Assembly (NCBI RefSeq): GCF_000196675.2
Contig: NC_015312.1
Location: 6,526,501 to 6,590,500 of the forward strand
Length of the DNA: 64,000 bases
Origin: Pseudonocardia benzenivorans CB1190
GTDB lineage: Bacteria > Actinomycetota > Actinomycetes > Mycobacteriales > Pseudonocardiaceae
Direction of reading: 5' to 3'
In this document: positions 33,157 through 41,121 of the stretch, one piece after another
How the letters are laid out: every line of letters begins with the position of its first letter
How positions within the stretch are numbered: position 1 is the first letter of the stretch
Translations under genes and position numbers: made by a program
Notes under the pieces: generated by a model
Databases searched by the model: none
The model's input: the letters and a program-made list of their open reading frames with translations, nothing else
What the model was told of the DNA's origin: nothing

Positions 33157-34620
33157 TCATCGGACGCCTTCCATGAGGCGTCGCACCAGCGGGGTCACCG
33201 CCAGCAGCAGCAGCCCGATGCCGATCGCGACCGCGCCGAGGATGCCGAAGTAGGCGACCTCGTCGTCGGCGTTGTAGTAGTCGGCCAGCGCCCCGGACAG
33301 CGCGGTGCCCAGCGCGACCGACAGGAAGAACAGCGCCACCATCTGCGTCCGGTACGCCGGCGGCGCGAGCTTCGTCGACACCGACAGCCCCACGGGCGAG
33401 AGCAGCAGCTCGGCGATCGTGAAGACGAACAGGATGCCCACGATGCCGAGCAGCGGCGCGCTCCCCGGCCCGCCGCCGGCCATGGGCAGGAACAGCAGGA
33501 ACCCGATCCCGACGATGCCGACGCCTGCCGCGAACTTGATCGGTGTCGACGGCTGGCGCGGGCCGAGCTTCGTCCAGATCGCGGTGAAGACGCCGGACAG
33601 AATGATGATGAACACCGGGTTGATCGACTGCACCCACGACACCGGCATCTCCCAGCCGAAGAGATGCCGGTCGAGGCGGGTGTCGGAGTAGATCGTCAGC
33701 ACCGTGAACTGCTGCTGGTAGATCGCCCAGAACGCTGCGCTCGCGATGAACAGCGGGATGAACGCGAGGACGCGGTGCCGCTCGACCGGCCCGACCTTGC
33801 GGCTCGTGAGCAGCAGGGTGAAGTACGCGACGGCGGACACCGCCGTCACGCCGATGACGATGCCGACGAGCCGGTCGGCCCGCAGCACCCCGGTCAGGGC
33901 GAGCACGAGGATCACGACGGCCAGCCCGACGGCCGCCAGCACCGCGATCCTGCGCTCCCGCGGGGCCAGCGGCGAGGGCACGTGCCGCGCCGTGTCGGGC
34001 AGCCGGCTGCGGGTCAGCACGTACTGGATCAGCCCGATCGCCATCCCGACAGCCGCGAGCCCGAACCCGTAGTGGAAGCCGAGCGTGGACTGCAACAGCC
34101 CGGTGAGCAGCGGCCCGACCAGCGCACCGAGGTTGATGCCTAGGTAGAACAGCGAGAACCCGGCGTCGCGCCGGTCGTCGCCCGGCGCGTAGAGCGTCCC
34201 GACGAGGCTGGTCGCGTTCGCCTTGACCCCACCACTGCCGACGGCGATGAGCACCAGCCCGACGCCGACGCCCAGCAGGCCCGGCAGCAGCGCCAGCGCG
34301 ATGTGGCCGAGCATGACGATGATCGCCGCGTAGAACAGGACCCGCTCGGGGCCGAGGACGCGGTCGGCCGTCCACGCGCCGAGGATCGTCGAGAGGTAGA
34401 CGAGGCCGCCGTAGGCGCCGACGATGCCCGCCGCGACGCCCTGGTCGATGCCCAGGCCGCCCTCGGCCGTCGAGTAGTAGAGGTAGATCAGCAGGATGCC
34501 CTGCATCCCGTAGAACGAGAAGCGCTCCCACATCTCGACGCCGAACAGGCTGGCCAGCATCGGGGGCTGGCCGAAGAACGTCCGCGGCGGGCGGGTCTCG
34601 CGATCGGCGACGTCGCTCAC
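33157..34620 (-). CDS. POT/PTR family oligopeptide:H+ symporter
   Basis: The protein of about 487 residues has the PTR2 patterns: FFGQPPMLASLFGVEMWERF with the ExxERF-like helix 1 motif, and FSLFYLGINLGALVGPLLTG as PTR signature 2 (FYxxINxG). There are 12 to 14 hydrophobic helices. It imports di- and tripeptides with protons. GTG at 34620 was chosen as start; GTG 34647 would add nine residues. It is upstream of pspA on the same strand. A GC-rich repeat and a long hairpin separate it from the catabolic operon. Confidence 0.9.
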   Translation of the reverse strand: MSDVADRETRPPRTFFGQPPMLASLFGVEMWERFSFYGMQGILLIYLYYSTAEGGLGIDQGVAAGIVGAYGGLVYLSTILGAWTADRVLGPERVLFYAAIIVMLGHIALALLPGLLGVGVGLVLIAVGSGGVKANATSLVGTLYAPGDDRRDAGFSLFYLGINLGALVGPLLTGLLQSTLGFHYGFGLAAVGMAIGLIQYVLTRSRLPDTARHVPSPLAPRERRIAVLAAVGLAVVILVLALTGVLRADRLVGIVIGVTAVSAVAYFTLLLTSRKVGPVERHRVLAFIPLFIASAAFWAIYQQQFTVLTIYSDTRLDRHLFGWEMPVSWVQSINPVFIIILSGVFTAIWTKLGPRQPSTPIKFAAGVGIVGIGFLLFLPMAGGGPGSAPLLGIVGILFVFTIAELLLSPVGLSVSTKLAPPAYRTQMVALFFLSVALGTALSGALADYYNADDEVAYFGILGAVAIGIGLLLLAVTPLVRRLMEGVR

Positions 34621-34668
34621 GCGATCACAGTGCACCCGGACCGGCACGCCGCGCTACGCCTGTCGCCC

Positions 34669-34728
34669 GGCGGGGGCCCTGCCGCGGGGGGCCCTGCCGC
34701 GGGGGCCCGTGCCGCGGGGCCCGTGCCG
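34669..34728. repeat. GC-only short tandem repeat
   Basis: About four imperfect units of 14 to 15 bases of the kind gccctgccgcggggg run in tandem directly before the family B palindrome. They lie between two minus-strand genes and contain no gene. Confidence 0.6.
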
Positions 34729-34729
34729 T

Positions 34730-34782
34730 TGCAGGAACGGCACTTTCCTGCAGCCCAGTTGCGGGAAAGTGCCGTTCCTGCA
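34730..34782. repeat. Long palindrome, family B, copy 3
   Basis: The 18-nt arms TGCAGGAACGGCACTTTC (34730-34747) and its reverse complement (34765-34782) pair perfectly. Six more pairs inside (two of them G-U) extend the stem to a 3-nt loop. It lies 36 bases after the stop of the RutA-like gene and is a likely operon terminator. Confidence 0.88.
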
Positions 34783-34817
34783 CAAAGCGTGGGCCGGCCG
34801 GACCCCCTGGGCGGCGG

Positions 34818-35870
34818 TCAGCCCACCAGGGGCATGACCTTCTCGCCGAAGTCGTGCACGCCCTGCTCGAAGTCGTCGAAGGTGAACATCATCCCCTTGA
34901 CCCCGGGCATCGCGGCGACGCGGTCGATCTGCCGCGCCACCGTGTCCGGCGACCCGACGAGCGTCGCCATGTTGAAGTTCACCGCGCCCTCGGGCAGGTT
35001 GATCGTCCGCGCGGTGCCTGAGTCGTCGGCGCTGACGTCCTTGCCGCCCTCGTCGGACATGTAGCCGAGCGCGGCGGCGTCGGCGCCCGCGTTGTAGGAG
35101 GCCCACTTGGCCTGGGCCTCCTCGTCGGTGTCGGCCATGATCGCCATGAACAGCGGCAGGGACCCGACGTCGCGGCCGGCCTTCTCGGCGGCGGCGACGA
35201 GGCGCTGCGTGGGCTCGCGGTAGGTCTCGGGGTCGTTGACACCCGGGCTGAGGATGAAGTTGTAGTCGCCGTGCTCCGCGCAGAACCGCATGCCCCGCTC
35301 GGACTGCCCGGCGCACACGATGTCGACGTGCGCCGACGGGCGCGGGGAGAGCACGCAGTCGGTCATCGTGAAGAACTCGCCGTCGAGGTCGCAGCGGCCC
35401 TTCTCGAACAGGTCGCGCAGGACGGTGACGTACTCGGTGGAGTAGTCGTAGCGGCGGCCGAAGTACTCGTCACCGGGCCACAGCCCCATCTGTTCGTACT
35501 CTCCGGACGCCCAGCCGGACACGATGTTGATGCCGAAGCGGCCGGGGGCGATGGAGTCGATCGTCGACGCCATGCGCGCCACGAGCGCGGGCGGCAGCGT
35601 CAGCACGGCGGTCGAGGCGTAGAGCTTGATCCGCTCGGTGACGGCCGCGAGCCCGGCCATCAGCGTGAACGACTCCAGGTTGTGGTCCCAGAACTCGGTC
35701 TTCCCGCCGAACCCGCGCAGCTTGATCATCGACAGCGCGAAGGCGAAACCCTGCCGCTCGGCCTCCTGGACGACCCGCTTGTTGAGGTCGAACGTGGGCA
35801 TGTATTGCGGGGCGTTCTCCGAGATCAACCAGCCGTTGTTGCCGATCGGGATGAAGACTCCGAAGTCCAT
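34818..35870 (-). CDS. rutA: RutA-like flavin monooxygenase (pyrimidine ring-cleaving type)
   Basis: The 350-residue luciferase-like monooxygenase matches RutA remarkably closely in sequence pattern: GVFIPIGNNGWLISENAPQY, FALSMIKLRGFGGKTEFWDH, NLESFTLMAGLAAVTERIKL, EYEQMGLWPGDEYFGRRYDY and a FMAIMADTDEEAQAKW region. RutA opens the uracil ring with FMN and O2. No other rut genes (rutB-F) are present, so the native substrate may be another cyclic amide or N-heterocycle. It is the last gene of the operon; its ATG follows a GGAGC site and comes one base after the preceding gene's TGA. Confidence 0.85.
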   Translation of the reverse strand: MDFGVFIPIGNNGWLISENAPQYMPTFDLNKRVVQEAERQGFAFALSMIKLRGFGGKTEFWDHNLESFTLMAGLAAVTERIKLYASTAVLTLPPALVARMASTIDSIAPGRFGINIVSGWASGEYEQMGLWPGDEYFGRRYDYSTEYVTVLRDLFEKGRCDLDGEFFTMTDCVLSPRPSAHVDIVCAGQSERGMRFCAEHGDYNFILSPGVNDPETYREPTQRLVAAAEKAGRDVGSLPLFMAIMADTDEEAQAKWASYNAGADAAALGYMSDEGGKDVSADDSGTARTINLPEGAVNFNMATLVGSPDTVARQIDRVAAMPGVKGMMFTFDDFEQGVHDFGEKVMPLVG

Positions 35871-35871
35871 C

Positions 35872-36921
35872 TCAAGCTCCTTGTCCGGAGTGGGCGGTTC
35901 CGCCCGGGGCGGCGCGTAGTGCTGGCACGACTTCCTTGGCGAGCAGTTCGAGGGAGCCCAGGGCGTCACCGACCGGCATGCCGGCCCACTCCGTGCGGAA
36001 CAGGAAGTGGTCGACGCCGAGCGCGCGCCACGGCAACAGCGCGTCGATGCAGTCCTGCGGGGTGCCGATCACGAACCGGTCCGACGACAGCTCCTCGTAC
36101 GCCGCGCGGAACGACTCCTGGTCCGGCATCACCTTGTCCTGGCCCCAGTCGGCGTAGACGGCGTACTTGTTGGCCAGGTGCGGACGCGCGAGCTCGACGG
36201 CCCGCTCGCGGGTGGGGGCGCAGAAGACCTCGCGCATCAGCGGCAGCTCGGTGACCGGCCCGCGCCCGCTCGCCTCGCGCTCCGCGTGGAACAGCTCGAG
36301 CTGGCGACGCACGGTCGTCGCCGTGGCGTGCGGGTTGATCATCCAGGTGTCGGCCGAGCGGGCCGCCCGCCGGACGGCGTTGTCGCTGTTGGCGGCCATC
36401 CACACCGGCGGGCGGCCGACCGGGCGCATCGTCGCGCGGACGCCGTCGAGCCGGCACCACGGCAGGTCGGCGTGCACCTCCTCGCCCGCCCACAGCTGCT
36501 CGACGATCCGCAGGTTCTCCTCGAACCGGCGGACGCGTTCGCCGCGCGGGATGCCGAACGCGTCGTACTCGACGTCGCGGTAGCCCAGCCCGACGCCGAA
36601 GATCGACCGGCCGCGGCACACGACGTCGAGGCTCGCGTACGCCTCGGCGGTGTCGACGGGGTTGTGGAGGGCGAGCAGGTGGATGCCGATGCCCACGCGC
36701 ATGTCACCGGCCTCGGCGGCGAGCCGCGCCAGCCACGGCAGCGGCTGGATGTGCGCCAACGACTCCGCGAGGTGGTGCTGGCCGGCGAACACGGAGTCGA
36801 GCCCGAGGTCGCGCGCCGCGCGCACCATGCTGAGCTGCTCGTCGAGCGCGACGAGGGGATCGCGGCCGGGCGGCTGCTGGTGGGTGATGAACAGGCCCGC
36901 GGAGCAGCGGTCAGACGCCAC
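35872..36921 (-). CDS. Luciferase-like (LLM class) flavin monooxygenase
   Basis: This 349-residue protein has the F420/FMN luciferase-like pattern: DLGLDSVFAGQHHLAESLAH, the GVGLGYRDVEYDAFGIPRGE strand-loop and WMAANSDNAVRRAARSADTW. It is of a different subfamily from RutA. It probably oxygenates or hydroxylates the pathway substrate or an intermediate with reduced flavin. Its GTG start overlaps the MmgE/PrpD gene by 11 bases and its stop lies one base before the RutA-like start, so it is firmly in the operon. Confidence 0.85.
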   Translation of the reverse strand: MASDRCSAGLFITHQQPPGRDPLVALDEQLSMVRAARDLGLDSVFAGQHHLAESLAHIQPLPWLARLAAEAGDMRVGIGIHLLALHNPVDTAEAYASLDVVCRGRSIFGVGLGYRDVEYDAFGIPRGERVRRFEENLRIVEQLWAGEEVHADLPWCRLDGVRATMRPVGRPPVWMAANSDNAVRRAARSADTWMINPHATATTVRRQLELFHAEREASGRGPVTELPLMREVFCAPTRERAVELARPHLANKYAVYADWGQDKVMPDQESFRAAYEELSSDRFVIGTPQDCIDALLPWRALGVDHFLFRTEWAGMPVGDALGSLELLAKEVVPALRAAPGGTAHSGQGA

Positions 36922-38305
36922 GGCAGGCCTCCGCGAAGTCCCGGGCGGGGGTGTCGTCGCCCAGTCCGAGGATCGCGGTGCGCACCCGTTCGGTGGTGGC
37001 CTCGTCGGTGACCAGCGCCATCGACCCGGCGAACTTCTCGGCGATCTCCGCGTTGGTGAGCGGCCGCTCGTCGTGGCCCCGGTTCACCTGCTCGCGCCGT
37101 GTCAGCACCCGCCCGTCGGTCAGCTCGATCTCGACGTACCCGGAGTAGGCGCGTGGGAAGGCGCTCTCGTCGTCGGGCGACACGCTGACCCGGCGGGCGA
37201 GGTCGAGGATCTCGGTGTCGTGCAGCGCCTCGTCCTCCAGCTCGGCGAGCCCGAACCGGCCGCGCGAGAGCGCCGCGGACACGACGTACGGGAGGCTGAA
37301 CTTGGCGTCGTACTCGTCGCGCGGCGCCCACTTGGCCTCGGCGGGCTCGCAGACGACCTTGCCGGGCACCGGGTGGATCGCGCAGCGGACGGCGGCGATG
37401 TCGGCGGGTCGCAGACCGTGCTCGGCGCGCAGGTCGAGCACGGCGTCGGCGAACGCATGGATGAAGTGGCAGATCGGGTAGGGCTTGACCGCGGTCCGCA
37501 TGAGCTCCCACTGCGTGCCCAGGCCGGCGCCGAGCGCGCCGGGGTCGGTCTCCCGCCCGGCGAGGTGGGTGTTGAACAGCCCGAACCGTCCCTCGTAGAC
37601 GGCGGGCGGGCCGCTCCAGCCGAACCGCGCGAAGCTCGCCGCGGTGATCCCGCACATCGCCGCCCAGCCCGGGTGCTGTCGTTTGGTCCAGGAGCCGTCC
37701 TCCAGGAACTCCAGCAGCCCCGCCGACATCGACCCGACGATGCCCTGCGCCGCGACGAGACGGTCCGCGTCGAGGCCCGCGAGCTTGCCGGCGGCCACGG
37801 CCGCGCCGAACGCGCCCGCGACGGCCGTCGGGTGGAAGCCCACGTCGTGGAACCCGCCGGCGCCGCCCAGCCCGACCCGCGCGGAGACCTCCACCCCGAG
37901 GACGTACGCGGTGAGCAGGTCGCGCGTGGTGGCACCGGCCGTCGTCGCCGCGGACAGCGCCGCGGGCAGCGCCGCCGCCGTCACGTGCGTGACGGCGGGG
38001 ATGTGGGTGTCGTCGAAGTCCATGCCGTGGATGAGCACGCCGTTGAGCACGGCCGCGTCGCGCGGGTCGAGCCGGTCGGGCATGGCGAGGACGGGATGGT
38101 CGCCCGCGGAGAGGGCGGACAGCGCGTCGCGGGCGACGGCCGGGAAGCCGTAGGCCGTCGAGGCGAAGGCAAGGCCGACCGCGTCGAGCACGAGGTGCCG
38201 CGCGCGCTCCAGCACCTCGGCCGGGATGTCGCCGTACTCCAGTGCGGCGCCGAACTCCGCGATCCGGCCGGACATCATCGTGCGGGCCGGGCTCTCGATG
38301 CTCAC
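36911..38305 (-). CDS. MmgE/PrpD family protein
   Basis: The 464-residue protein has the PrpD/MmgE fold pattern: an N-terminal helical part with AVLNGVLIHGMDFDDTHIPA, then GGFHDVGFHPTAVAGAFGAA and a C-terminal KPYPICHFIHAFADAVLDLR. Family members include 2-methylcitrate dehydratase, aconitate decarboxylase and some proteins of heterocycle degradation. The substrate here is likely a hydroxy- or unsaturated dicarboxylic acid from the ring carbon skeleton; this is inference. It follows the amidase gene by about 15 bases. A copy of the operator-like ACGTCAGAC lies 50 bases upstream of the start. Confidence 0.85.
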   Translation of the reverse strand: MSIESPARTMMSGRIAEFGAALEYGDIPAEVLERARHLVLDAVGLAFASTAYGFPAVARDALSALSAGDHPVLAMPDRLDPRDAAVLNGVLIHGMDFDDTHIPAVTHVTAAALPAALSAATTAGATTRDLLTAYVLGVEVSARVGLGGAGGFHDVGFHPTAVAGAFGAAVAAGKLAGLDADRLVAAQGIVGSMSAGLLEFLEDGSWTKRQHPGWAAMCGITAASFARFGWSGPPAVYEGRFGLFNTHLAGRETDPGALGAGLGTQWELMRTAVKPYPICHFIHAFADAVLDLRAEHGLRPADIAAVRCAIHPVPGKVVCEPAEAKWAPRDEYDAKFSLPYVVSAALSRGRFGLAELEDEALHDTEILDLARRVSVSPDDESAFPRAYSGYVEIELTDGRVLTRREQVNRGHDERPLTNAEIAEKFAGSMALVTDEATTERVRTAILGLGDDTPARDFAEACRGV

Positions 38306-38320
38306 AGCAGTACCTCCGAG

Positions 38321-39745
38321 TCAGTCGGGAGTGGTGCCGCGCACGCCCGACGATACGTCAGACAATTCGGCACCGGAAGGGACGGCGAGATGATGCGCGG
38401 TCCGCTCCTGGAAGACCCGCGCCGCGCGCAGCGCCGTGGCCTCCTGGTGCGGCGGCGCCATGAGCTGGGCGGACACGGGCAGGCCGTCGGGCGCGAAGCC
38501 CGTCGGCACGGCGAGCCCCGGTGCGCCCGTGAGGTTGCCGAGCATCGTCGACCGCGACTGGGCCGCGTAGAGCGGGAACTCCTCCCCGTCGACGACGACC
38601 GTCGCCTCCGGAAGCCGTGGCGCGGTGGAGGGGCACGTCGGCACGAGGACGAGGTCGGCGTGGGCGAAGACCTCGTCGAGCTCGCGCTGCAGCCGCACCC
38701 GGAACTGCTGGGCCAGCAGGTAGTCGACGGCGGGCGTCGCGATCCCCTGGCTGATCCGGGACACGAGCACGGGGTCGTACTCCGACCAGCGCGCGGCGTT
38801 GACGCGGTGCACGCTCGCGGCCTCGACCCACACGATCCGGTAGCCGATCGCGAGCACCTCCGAGGCGCTCGGGATGTCCGCGTCGACGATCTCGGCGCCG
38901 GCGTCGGCGAGGACCCCGGCCATCTCGTCGATCCCGGAACGGACGGCGCCGTCGCACATCTCCGTCAGATACCCGCCGACGACGGCCACCCGCACACCGC
39001 GCAGGTCGTCACCGGTCGCGGGTATGAAGGGCGGCAGCGCGGTCGCGCGCGGGTCGACGCCGTCGGGGCCGCGCAGCAGCCCGAAGAGCAACTCGACGTC
39101 GCGGGCGCTGCGGCACAACGGGCCCACGGTCTCGGCGGTCCAGGAGAGCGGGATGACGCCGGTCCGCGGGATCGCTCCGCTCGTCGGTTTCAGGCCGGTG
39201 AGCCCGCACCAGGCCGACGGCAGCCGCACCGAGCCGCCGACGTCGGTGCCCAGCCCGAACGGCACCGCCCGCGCCGCCACCGCTGCCGCCGTCCCCATCG
39301 ACGAGCCGCCCGCCCACCGCTGCGGGTCCCACGGGTTGCGGGTGGTACCGAAGCGGGGCGGGTTGGGGCCACCGACGGCGAACTCCGTCGTCGTGTCCTT
39401 GCTGACGGCGATCGCGCCCGCCGCCTCCAGCCGGCGCACGACCTCGGCACTGCGGGCCGCAGGGGCGTCGTCGCAGACCCAGGAGCCGCCGGTGGTGGGG
39501 ACGCCGGCGACGTCGATGACGTCCTTCACCGCGAACGGGACGCCCTCCAACACCCGCGGGGTGCCGGAGGCCCAGCGCCGGGCGGACTCCTCGGCCGCGG
39601 CGAGCGCGCGGTCGTCGAGGAAGGCGATCGTGGTGTTCAGCGCCTCGTGCACGTCGCGCAGCCGGGCCAGCGAGCCGGCGACCGTCTCCCGCGGGTCAGC
39701 GCCTGCGCGGTACGCCTCGAGGAGGTCGTGGGTGTCGCCGTTCAT
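38321..39745 (-). CDS. Amidase signature family enzyme (AtzE-like partner of a small subunit)
   Basis: The 474-residue amidase has the Ser-cisSer-Lys triad: Lys in GVPFAVKDVIDVAG, cis-Ser in WAGGSSMGTAAAVAAR and the nucleophile Ser in GTDVGGSVRLPSAWCG. The third Gly of the usual GGSSGG is Met here. It hydrolyses a C-N amide bond. The start overlaps the small GatC/AtzG-like gene by four bases, an arrangement like AtzE-AtzG (1-carboxybiuret hydrolase) or GatA-GatC. It fits removal of an amide nitrogen after ring opening by the RutA-like enzyme. Confidence 0.88.
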   Translation of the reverse strand: MNGDTHDLLEAYRAGADPRETVAGSLARLRDVHEALNTTIAFLDDRALAAAEESARRWASGTPRVLEGVPFAVKDVIDVAGVPTTGGSWVCDDAPAARSAEVVRRLEAAGAIAVSKDTTTEFAVGGPNPPRFGTTRNPWDPQRWAGGSSMGTAAAVAARAVPFGLGTDVGGSVRLPSAWCGLTGLKPTSGAIPRTGVIPLSWTAETVGPLCRSARDVELLFGLLRGPDGVDPRATALPPFIPATGDDLRGVRVAVVGGYLTEMCDGAVRSGIDEMAGVLADAGAEIVDADIPSASEVLAIGYRIVWVEAASVHRVNAARWSEYDPVLVSRISQGIATPAVDYLLAQQFRVRLQRELDEVFAHADLVLVPTCPSTAPRLPEATVVVDGEEFPLYAAQSRSTMLGNLTGAPGLAVPTGFAPDGLPVSAQLMAPPHQEATALRAARVFQERTAHHLAVPSGAELSDVSSGVRGTTPD

Positions 39746-39960
39746 CGGCGCAGCCAGGCGTCGCCGTGCGCGGGGTCGACGGGCCAGCCGGCGTCGAGAA
39801 GCGGGTCGGTGCGCAGCCGCGCCGCGGCGGGCTCGGCGGCCTCCACCGCCGCCCGCATCTCCGCGATCTGCGCGTCGTCGAGGTGGTAGCCGAGACGTTC
39901 GGCGAGCGCCCCGAGATCGGCGGGTGCCACCCGTTCGCTACAGCGACCATCGGCACTCAC
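39742..39960 (-). CDS. Small AtzG/GatC-like amidase subunit
   Basis: This 72-codon gene lies between the acyl-CoA dehydrogenase and amidase genes and overlaps both by four bases. The product reads LGALAERLGYHLDDAQIAEM, then RAAVEAAEPAAARLRTDPLL and a short tail. That is the helical layout of the AtzG (DUF4089)/GatC small subunits that wrap around an amidase. The GTG at 39960 belongs to a family A palindrome relic (GTGA shared with the upstream stop). A second in-frame GTG at 39930 is possible. Identification rests on layout and context; sequence similarity is modest. Confidence 0.65.
   Translation of the reverse strand: MSADGRCSERVAPADLGALAERLGYHLDDAQIAEMRAAVEAAEPAAARLRTDPLLDAGWPVDPAHGDAWLRR
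39935..39960. repeat. Relic of a family A palindrome
   Basis: The right arm GCGACCATCGGCACTCAC (39943-39960) matches the family A arm at 17 of 18 positions. Only TCGC of the left arm is left, across the centre TACA. Read from the minus strand its GTGA gives both the stop of the acyl-CoA dehydrogenase gene and the likely GTG start of the small subunit gene. Confidence 0.75.
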
Positions 39961-41120
39961 GAGATCACGGCCTTGCCCGCGAGCAGCGACTTCGCGACGA
40001 CGGTGCGCAGCACGTCGTTGGTGCCCTCGCCGATCGACATCAGCGGGGCGTCACGGTAGAGCCGCTCGACCTCGAACTCCGTGGAGTAGCCGTACCCGCC
40101 ATGAATACGCATCGCGTCCATCGCGCACGACAACGCCGCCTCCGACGCCGCGATCTTCGCCATCCCCGACTCGGTGTCCATCCGCACCCCCTCGTCCATC
40201 CGCGACGCCGCCCAGTACGTCATCAACCGGGCCGACTGCAGCGCCACCGCCATCTCCGCCAGCCGCAGCTGGATCGCCTGGAACTCACCGATCGGCCCAC
40301 CGAACGCCGTCCGCTCCCGCGCATAGCGCAGCGCCTCGTCATAGGCCCGCTGGGCCACACCGACGCTGCGAGCGGCGATGTTGATCCGGCCGGTCTCCAA
40401 CGCCGACAACGCCTGCTGCAGCCCGCGGCCCTCGACCCCGCCGAGCAGCTGCGACGCCGGGACCCGCACGTCGGTGAGCACGACCTCGCACGACTCGGTG
40501 CCCTTGTAGCCGAGCTTGCCGATGTCGGCGGTGACCTCGAACCCCGCCGAGTCCGCCTCGACCAGCAGGATCGACATCCCCCTGTGCGCGGGCGCCGCGG
40601 CCGGGTCGGTCTTCACCAGCACCGGCAACGGATCCGCATAGCGCGCGTTGGTGATCCACATCTTGGTGCCGTTGACGACGTAGTCGTCCCCGTCGCGCTT
40701 CGCGACGGTCGTGATGCCCTGCAGATCGGTCCCCGCACCCGGCTCGGTCAGCGCGATCCCGGTCCGGCGCGCCCCCGTCGCCAGCTCGGGCAGGTACTTC
40801 TGCTTCTGCTCCTCGGTCCCGTGATGGGCCAGCATCCAGCTCGACACCGAGTGGCTGCCCAGGATCCCCGCGATGCCCATCCAGCCACGCGAGATCTCCT
40901 CGAACGTCAACGCGAAACTCACATTGTCCGCGCCCAGCCCGCCGTACTCCTCCGGGATCACCAGACCGAACAGGCCCAGCTCGCGCATCCCCGCGACGAT
41001 CTCGGTCGGGTAACGGCCCTCCCGTTCCCAGTCACGGGCGACCGGCACGATCTCCCGGTCGACGAACTCGCGCAACGTCTGCCGGAACAGCCGCTGCTCG
41101 TCGTTCAGCCCGAAGTCCAT
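39957..41120 (-). CDS. Acyl-CoA dehydrogenase
   Basis: This 387-residue protein is a standard acyl-CoA dehydrogenase: MDFGLNDEQRLFRQTLREFV start, TGIALTEPGAGTDLQGITTV flavin region, KMWITNARYADPL, RTAFGGPIGEFQAIQLRLAE and the C-terminal HGGYGYSTEFEVERLYRDAP plus IGEGTNDVLR. The position of the catalytic base fits short-chain or glutaryl-type enzymes. It oxidises the CoA ester made by the upstream CoA transferase. The start lies one base after that gene's TGA, the same spacing as at the end of this operon. Confidence 0.92.
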   Translation of the reverse strand: MDFGLNDEQRLFRQTLREFVDREIVPVARDWEREGRYPTEIVAGMRELGLFGLVIPEEYGGLGADNVSFALTFEEISRGWMGIAGILGSHSVSSWMLAHHGTEEQKQKYLPELATGARRTGIALTEPGAGTDLQGITTVAKRDGDDYVVNGTKMWITNARYADPLPVLVKTDPAAAPAHRGMSILLVEADSAGFEVTADIGKLGYKGTESCEVVLTDVRVPASQLLGGVEGRGLQQALSALETGRINIAARSVGVAQRAYDEALRYARERTAFGGPIGEFQAIQLRLAEMAVALQSARLMTYWAASRMDEGVRMDTESGMAKIAASEAALSCAMDAMRIHGGYGYSTEFEVERLYRDAPLMSIGEGTNDVLRTVVAKSLLAGKAVIS

Positions 41121-41121
41121 C

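Noticed and set aside
34818..35870. A complete uracil (Rut) pathway
   Set aside because: Only a RutA-like gene is present; rutB, rutC, rutD, rutE, rutF and rutG are not seen nearby, and the neighbours differ.
39742..39960. The small ORF as chance readthrough of a repeat
   Set aside because: It overlaps both neighbours by four bases and has the AtzG/GatC helical layout next to an amidase, so I kept it as a likely gene.
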